Source of the DNA: CAINVV01 sp038323575
Lineage (GTDB): Bacteria > Bacteroidota > Bacteroidia > Bacteroidales > Prolixibacteraceae
DNA: 8,600 nucleotides
Assembly (NCBI GenBank): GCA_038323575.1
Contig: JBBQHB010000144.1
Coordinates: 1 to 8,600 of the forward strand
Reading direction: 5' to 3'
In this document: positions 5,601 through 8,600 of the stretch, one piece after another
Layout of the letters: every line of letters starts with the position of its first letter
How positions within the stretch are numbered: position 1 is the stretch's first letter
Notes under the pieces: model-generated
Database searches by the model: none
What the model saw: the letters and a program-made list of their open reading frames with translations, nothing else
What the model was told of the DNA's origin: nothing
Translations under genes and position numbers: made by a program

Positions 5601-8600
5601 TTAGTTGTATCTATAATCATATCAATACATTAGATTTATCCGGTTTAACTAATTTGGACTACGCCGGATGCGATCACAATAAACTCACTTCATTGAATGT
5701 TAGTGGCGCAAAAAACCTCACTGCTATTTCATGCAATGATAATAATCTCACAGTTCTTGATGTTTCAGGATTAACAAAGCTTAACAGTCTTACAGTTTAT
5801 GACAATACTATTCCTTTTAGTCATTTGCCATTGGTTAATCTACCAAACAGTTCCTACTATATTTTTGCACCACAAAATAAAGTCTTTGAAGCCAAGGAAA
5901 TTCAGCCAGGGGAGGAAATTGATTATTCTTCGGAAGCAACAATCGACGGAATAGCCACCGTATTCTCATGGTACAAGGATGGAGTTTTAATAGATGGAAC
6001 CGACCAAAGCGGAAAATACACTCCAGCCGAAAACGGGGAATATTATTGCATGATGACCAATGATAGATTTCAGGGGTTAACAATAACTTCAAACACGGTT
6101 ACAGTCATTTCTTCAACCCTTGAATTCGACCCTAATGACGTAACTGTTTTAAAAGCTATTCGTGACAACGCTCCAGCTGATTCACCATTAAAAACTGATT
6201 GGGCCGATGACAATCAAATTGGAACATGGGCTGGCATTGGCTGGGACTTTTCCTCTCCGAAGAGAGTTTGGCTTTTAGATGTTCAATCAAAAAAAATTAA
6301 TGCGCTTAATGTTTCAGCTTTGACTAATTTGAGTAACCTGGCCTGCACTGACAACCAGATTTCTACGTTGGACCTAACAGGATTGACCAGTCTTACTTTG
6401 CTGAATTGCTCAAAGAACCAGTTAAGCAGTTTAAACTTATCAGGATTGGTAAATCTTCAAAATCTTGGATGTGGAATTAATCAAATCACATCTTTGGATG
6501 TAAAGGGATTAACAAATCTTCAATATTTTGATTGCTCAGACAATCAACTAACTGCACTGGATGTGACAGGAATGAGCAGCCTGTTAAATTTGTGGAGTTT
6601 CAACAATAATCTCAGTTCGTTGAATACCTCTGGCTTAACTAATCTTCAAGTGTTGGATTGTAAAAATGACGGTTTAAGTTCTTTGAATGTATTCGGGTTA
6701 TCAAATCTTCAATCTCTATATTGTCAAAATAACCACCTCACATCGCTTGATTTAAGCGGGTTATCTAATATTATCTATTTATATATCGATGGCAACTTAA
6801 TTCCTTTTAGTAGTATGCCTTTGCCAAATCCTTCTTACACCCAATATATTTATTCCCCGCAAAATAATATTTTTGCAGGAAAAGAGATTTATGCAGGACA
6901 AGAAATTGATTATTCTTCAGAAGCCACAATAGTTGGAACAGCAACCGCTTTTTATTGGTATAAAGATGGAGTTTTTATTGCCGGAACCGATCAAAGCGGA
7001 AAATATGCACCGACTGAAAACGGAAACTATTATTGCATAATGACCAATGATAAATTTCCAGGGTTAACACTCACGTCCAACACCAATACATTGTCAAATG
7101 CCGTAAGTTACGACCCAAACGATGTTGCAGCGCTAAAAGCCATTCGCGAAAATGCTCCAGCCGATTCACCATTAAAAACTGATTGGGCAGATGATAGCCA
7201 GGTTGGAAGTTGGACCGGAGTTAACTGGGATAGTTCATCGCCGAAAAGAGTAATGGATTTGGACGTGAGTAGTAAAAAATTAAAAACCCTGGATGCTTCA
7301 GGACTGTTAAATTTAAAAGCCTTGACTTGTATTGGCAACCAACTCACTTCATTAAATGTATCCGGGTTAGCCGGTCTTTTGTTATTATATTGCCAAGATA
7401 ATCAACTTCCTTCACTAAATGTAGATGGATTAACAAATCTTAATGGTCTATATTGTCAAAATAACCTTTTATCCTCACTCGTATTAAGTGGATTGATAAA
7501 TCTGGGAGGTCTATTTTGTCAAAATAACCTACTAACCTCACTTGATATAAGTGGATTAACGAATATTACCGATCTCTCTAATTTTGGTAATTATATACCA
7601 TTTAGTAAAATGTCCTTGCCAAATTCTTCATTCACTAATTACAATTATACACCTCAAAATGTAGTTTTTGAATCAAAAGAAATTTCCATCGGACAGCAAA
7701 TCGACTATTCCGCAGAAGCCACAATTGATGGCACAGCAACAGTATTTTCATGGTACAAGGATGGCGTTTTAGTAACCGAAACCGACCAGAGCGGGAAATA
7801 TACGCCGACTGAAAATGGCGAATATTATTGCATGATGACCAATGATAAATTTCCGGGATTAACACTCACAACCAATACGGTTACCTTGAAAAGGGCAAAT
7901 AATGCACCGGTTGCTAATGCCGGAATTGCTCAGTCGGTTAATGAAGGCGAATTGGTTACACTCGACGGGTCCGCCTCATCTGATCCGGATAATGATGCGC
8001 TGACTTACTTATGGACAGCACCTGCTGGAATTACGCTAAATTCGAATTCGACTGCCATGCCGATGTTTACTGCACCGCAAGTAAAGCAGGATACTGATCT
8101 TGTCTTTTCATTAATTGTAAACGATGGAACCCTTAATTCTTCTTCTAGTCAAGTAATTGTAAATGTAAAAGATATACCACCGGTTCTGAAACTCGTTTCA
8201 AAACTAAATAGTTCAGTAATTCCATCAAGCAACATCATGTATCTGCTCTATAAAAAAGATCAGAATTCTTTTCTTTTCGAGAACATATTGCCAATGGCAA
8301 TGGGTGATACAACCTTTTTCAATGTCACATCAGGTGAATGGATTGCACTTGTTTATCCAATACAAAATTCTTTGACATTTATTCCAACCTATGTTGGCAA
8401 TGTACTTGACTGGAATACTGCAGAACACATTGTTATTCCGGATAAAGGCACAGTTATTGAGGAAGTTAACTGTATTCAACCCGCAGCAATGGGCAGTGGA
8501 AATGGTCAAATTTCAGGTTCGATAAATGAAACAAATACTGTTTCAACTAAAAGTATCTCCATAATTTCTTCTACTTATGACAATGGGAATCCAATTGAAG
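2651..8600 (+). CDS. Giant secreted modular protein: five LRR + Ig-like modules, PKD, Cna-B-like (3' end missing)
   Basis: The frame stays open from ATG 2651 to the window end: 1983 codons, unfinished. Residues 1 to about 20 (MKKFYFILILLVQIISSFGQ) are a signal peptide without a lipobox Cys. Five modules follow, starting at residues 23, 416, 767, 1160 and 1488. Each has a Trp-rich cap, 21-residue leucine-rich repeats (11, 9, 11, 8, 5) with Cys usual at position 17, and a tail with an IPFS turn and an Ig-like domain. A PKD-like domain (1750-1841) and a Cna-B-like region (from 1842) follow. The repeat length and Cys ladder resemble Listeria internalin J and many Bacteroidetes surface proteins. 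Export and a role in adhesion or ligand binding are likely; a type IX sorting domain is expected past the edge but not seen. No catalytic domain is visible in this part. The only upstream signal is the promoter at 2590-2621, so it is probably transcribed from there. Confidence 0.93.
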   Translation, partial: MKKFYFILILLVQIISSFGQTFDSNDVAALKAIRDNAPADSPLKTEWADDNQIGTWAGIGWNNSSPKKVTYLNIESKKLTSLDASGFTQLLGLDCGINPLTSLNVSGLTNFQTLSCNETQLTTLDASGLKNLTQISSFNGQLTSLVVTGSTNLNVLLCGMNQLTSIDVSGLINLNQLNLGSNQLSSIDVSGLFNLQVLSFDVNQITTFKFNPTDLNNLQILNCKNNNLSSLDVSGLTNLQSLDCSYNQLNSIDISGLTNLGHLYCQNNQLTSLNLLGLTNLQNLFCQNNQFKTLDLSYLSNIKYIYIDGNSIPFSKMPLPNPTYTYYQFAPQNTLFDAKEISAGQEIDYSSEATIAGTATVFYWYKDGVLIAGTDQSGKYAPTENGNYYCIMTNDKFPGLVQTSNTNTLSNAVSYDPNDVAALKAIRDNAQSDSPLKAYWADDSQVGSWQGVDWDYSSPKHVISLNVGGGNNLWSLDVTGLKSLQNLYCNNTPLKSLNVSGLKNIIRIDCYNDHLTSLDLTGLTSLEILSLQHNQLTSLILNGLTNLTSLNCDNNQLTSLSLAGLTSLQNYIGSYNPLTTLDASGLVNLRQLWCDNNLLTSLNLTGLTKLEGLMCFVNPLTSIDVSGLTNLQSLVCSSDKLTTIDVSGLSNLNSFAIDGNMIPFSKMPLSISTYGNNAYTPQNRIFEEKEITLGQEIDYSSEATIDGTATEFYWYKNGTLIDGTDQSGKYTPVEGGFYRCEMTNTRFPNLREITSNVKIQPTSNDYDLNDLAILKSIRDNAPGSSALKEEWADESLAGTWSGVEWVDSTPKKVKSLYIDGKALTSLDVSGLIGLNFLQCGQNKLFSLNVSGLSHLQTLYCDGNQLTSLDLSGLTNLITFGCGSNQLSSIDVSGLSNLKTFSCTTNDITSLNVSGLSMLESLDCTYNPLGTLDVSGLANLQVLNCESDQLTSLNVSGATNLKSLYCLSNYLTSLDVSSLANLNNFSCIYNHINTLDLSGLTNLDYAGCDHNKLTSLNVSGAKNLTAISCNDNNLTVLDVSGLTKLNSLTVYDNTIPFSHLPLVNLPNSSYYIFAPQNKVFEAKEIQPGEEIDYSSEATIDGIATVFSWYKDGVLIDGTDQSGKYTPAENGEYYCMMTNDRFQGLTITSNTVTVISSTLEFDPNDVTVLKAIRDNAPADSPLKTDWADDNQIGTWAGIGWDFSSPKRVWLLDVQSKKINALNVSALTNLSNLACTDNQISTLDLTGLTSLTLLNCSKNQLSSLNLSGLVNLQNLGCGINQITSLDVKGLTNLQYFDCSDNQLTALDVTGMSSLLNLWSFNNNLSSLNTSGLTNLQVLDCKNDGLSSLNVFGLSNLQSLYCQNNHLTSLDLSGLSNIIYLYIDGNLIPFSSMPLPNPSYTQYIYSPQNNIFAGKEIYAGQEIDYSSEATIVGTATAFYWYKDGVFIAGTDQSGKYAPTENGNYYCIMTNDKFPGLTLTSNTNTLSNAVSYDPNDVAALKAIRENAPADSPLKTDWADDSQVGSWTGVNWDSSSPKRVMDLDVSSKKLKTLDASGLLNLKALTCIGNQLTSLNVSGLAGLLLLYCQDNQLPSLNVDGLTNLNGLYCQNNLLSSLVLSGLINLGGLFCQNNLLTSLDISGLTNITDLSNFGNYIPFSKMSLPNSSFTNYNYTPQNVVFESKEISIGQQIDYSAEATIDGTATVFSWYKDGVLVTETDQSGKYTPTENGEYYCMMTNDKFPGLTLTTNTVTLKRANNAPVANAGIAQSVNEGELVTLDGSASSDPDNDALTYLWTAPAGITLNSNSTAMPMFTAPQVKQDTDLVFSLIVNDGTLNSSSSQVIVNVKDIPPVLKLVSKLNSSVIPSSNIMYLLYKKDQNSFLFENILPMAMGDTTFFNVTSGEWIALVYPIQNSLTFIPTYVGNVLDWNTAEHIVIPDKGTVIEEVNCIQPAAMGSGNGQISGSINETNTVSTKSISIISSTYDNGNPIE
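2717..3895 (+). repeat. Module 1: cap, 11 leucine-rich repeats, Ig-like domain
   Basis: Residues 23-415 (393 aa). The cap (23-78) has the order DVAALKAIRDNAP, LKTEWADD, GTWAGIGW, VTYLNI, which parallels plant LRR N-terminal caps but with Trp where those have Cys. The repeats (79-311) are 21 residues each except the seventh, which has 23 (ITTFKF..., the only irregular repeat in the protein). Seven of the eleven carry the position-17 Cys. The tail (312-415, from base 3584) begins IPFSKMPLP and contains the Ig-like segment FYWYKDGVLIAGTDQSGKY then GNYYCIMTND. Confidence 0.85.
3800..3843 (+). repeat. 44-bp perfect direct repeat, copy 1 (Ig-like domain of module 1)
   Basis: Bases 3800-3843 and 7016-7059 are identical. 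They encode the ENGNYYCIMTNDKF segment of the Ig-like domains in modules 1 and 4. The copies lie 3216 bp apart, a multiple of three, so recombination between them would remove exactly three modules' worth of sequence in frame. Confidence 0.9.
3896..4948 (+). repeat. Module 2: cap, 9 leucine-rich repeats, Ig-like domain
   Basis: Residues 416-766 (351 aa). The cap (416-472, one residue longer than the others) has DVAALKAIRDNAQ, AYWADD, GSWQGVDW and an unusual glycine run VGGGNN. The nine repeats (473-661, bases 4067-4633) are all 21 residues and six carry the Cys. The tail (662-766, from base 4634) is the most diverged: FYWYKNGTLIDGTDQSGKY, then GGFYRCEMTNTRFP, ending in a distinct linker (KIQPTSNDY). 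Confidence 0.85.
4949..6127 (+). repeat. Module 3: cap, 11 leucine-rich repeats, Ig-like domain
   Basis: Residues 767-1159 (393 aa). The cap (767-822) is the most diverged: DLAILKSIRDNAPGSS, EEWADES, GTWSGVEW, STPKKV. The eleven repeats (823-1053, bases 5117-5809) are all exactly 21 residues and ten carry the Cys, the most complete ladder in the protein. The tail (1054-1159, from base 5810) begins IPFSHLPL and has VFSWYKDGVLIDGTDQSGKY and GEYYCMMTND. Confidence 0.85.
6128..7111 (+). repeat. Module 4: cap, 8 leucine-rich repeats, Ig-like domain
   Basis: Residues 1160-1487 (328 aa). The cap (1160-1215) is nearly the same as that of module 1 (APADSPLKTDWADDNQ, GTWAGIGW). The eight repeats (1216-1383, bases 6296-6799) are 21 residues each and six carry the Cys. 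The tail (1384-1487, from base 6800) is close to that of module 1, including GNYYCIMTNDKFPGL and the SNTNTLSNAVSY linker, and shares a 44-bp perfect DNA match with it (3800-3843 and 7016-7059). Confidence 0.85.
7016..7059 (+). repeat. 44-bp perfect direct repeat, copy 2 (Ig-like domain of module 4)
   Basis: Identical to 3800-3843. Just downstream, the linker and next cap are also nearly the same as those after copy 1 (AATGCCGTAAGTTACGACCC in both), so the shared block spans the junctions of modules 1-2 and 4-5. Confidence 0.9.
7112..7897 (+). repeat. Module 5: cap, 5 leucine-rich repeats, Ig-like domain
   Basis: Residues 1488-1749 (262 aa), the shortest module. The cap (1488-1543) has DVAALKAIRENAPADSPL, DWADDSQ, GSWTGVNW. 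The five repeats (1544-1648, bases 7280-7594) are 21 residues and four carry the Cys. The tail (1649-1749, from base 7595) resembles that of module 3 (VFSWYKDGVLV, GEYYCMMTND) and ends in TLKRA directly before the PKD-like domain. Confidence 0.85.
7898..8173 (+). other. PKD-like domain within the giant protein
   Basis: Residues 1750-1841 (92 aa), starting NNAPVANAGIAQSVNEGE, then LDGSASSDPDNDALTYLWTAP, and ending VFSLIVNDG ... VIVNVKD. The order PVANAG - VTLDGSxSxDPDxD - LTYxWT - VxDG is the signature of PKD/REJ-type beta-sandwich domains common in secreted bacterial proteins, where they act as spacers or help bind glycans or proteins. It occurs once, after the five modules. Confidence 0.8.
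8174..8600 (+). other. Cna-B-like beta-sandwich region (partial)
   Basis: Residues 1842-1983, cut by the window edge. Segments IMYLLYKKDQNSF, FFNVTSGEWIALVYP and FIPTYVGNVLDWNTAEHIVI follow the pattern of Cna-B or carboxypeptidase-regulatory-like domains seen near the C-terminus of Bacteroidetes secreted proteins (a YLYKK strand, a SGEY/W turn, then TYYGN..W..A..I). GSGNGQISGSI looks like the start of a second such unit. The assignment is from pattern memory. Confidence 0.55.

Noticed and set aside
2885..7594. Regular 63-bp periodicity as a CRISPR array or non-coding satellite
   Set aside because: The period equals 21 codons, the frame is open throughout and the unit translates to leucine-rich repeats; there are no constant repeats with unique spacers.
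3663..7865. Antisense ORFs of 76-109 codons, several sharing a PEIYHWS..NN motif
   Set aside because: They lie opposite the repeated Ig-like or LRR blocks of the giant gene (roughly 3663-3965, 4372-4647, 5224-5553, 5835-6092, 7108-7347, 7635-7865). The shared motif is the reverse reading of the conserved Ig segment, so similarity among them follows from the sense repeat and is not evidence of genes.

Overview
The window looks like chromosomal DNA of a Bacteroidetes (Bacteroidota) bacterium. The DNA is AT-rich. Gene starts are preceded by A-rich leaders rather than clear Shine-Dalgarno sequences. A good match to the Bacteroidetes promoter (TTG, 21 bp, TAATTTTG) lies just upstream of the largest gene. 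The predicted products (a PAS-LuxR regulator and a very large secreted protein of LRR, Ig-like, PKD and Cna-B-like domains) are also typical of that phylum. The lineage below phylum cannot be fixed from this stretch.

Layout. Positions 1-171 hold the 3' end of an unrecognised gene. Two bases later a small gene begins (174) that looks broken: it needs a frame change at a run of eight A and then meets a TGA at 419-421. Positions 458-870 hold no convincing gene, only a short coding-like minus-strand ORF (510-596) and two small hairpins. A complete alpha/beta hydrolase (871-1674, +) and a complete PAS-LuxR regulator (1675-2457, -) converge with their stop codons touching. A 193-bp divergent gap (2458-2650) carries the promoter of the next gene and two overlapping, mutually exclusive inverted repeats.

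From 2651 to the window edge runs one uninterrupted reading frame of at least 1983 codons, still open at 8600. It encodes a signal peptide and then five consecutive copies of a compound module: a 56-57 residue tryptophan-rich cap resembling plant LRR N-terminal caps, a run of 21-residue leucine-rich repeats with a cysteine at position 17 (11, 9, 11, 8 and 5 repeats, 44 in total), and a 101-106 residue tail containing an Ig-like domain. A PKD-like domain and the start of a Cna-B-like region follow.

How the parts may work together: the giant protein is most likely exported and displayed or released at the cell surface, probably by the type IX system, whose sorting domain would lie outside the window. 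The regulator is transcribed divergently from it and is a candidate controller of it, but that is inference from position only. Nothing links the hydrolase to a particular pathway. The most distinctive feature is the five-fold modular architecture and the mosaic DNA-level similarity among its modules, which suggests repeated internal duplication and recombination. No RNA gene, insertion sequence or CRISPR array is visible.
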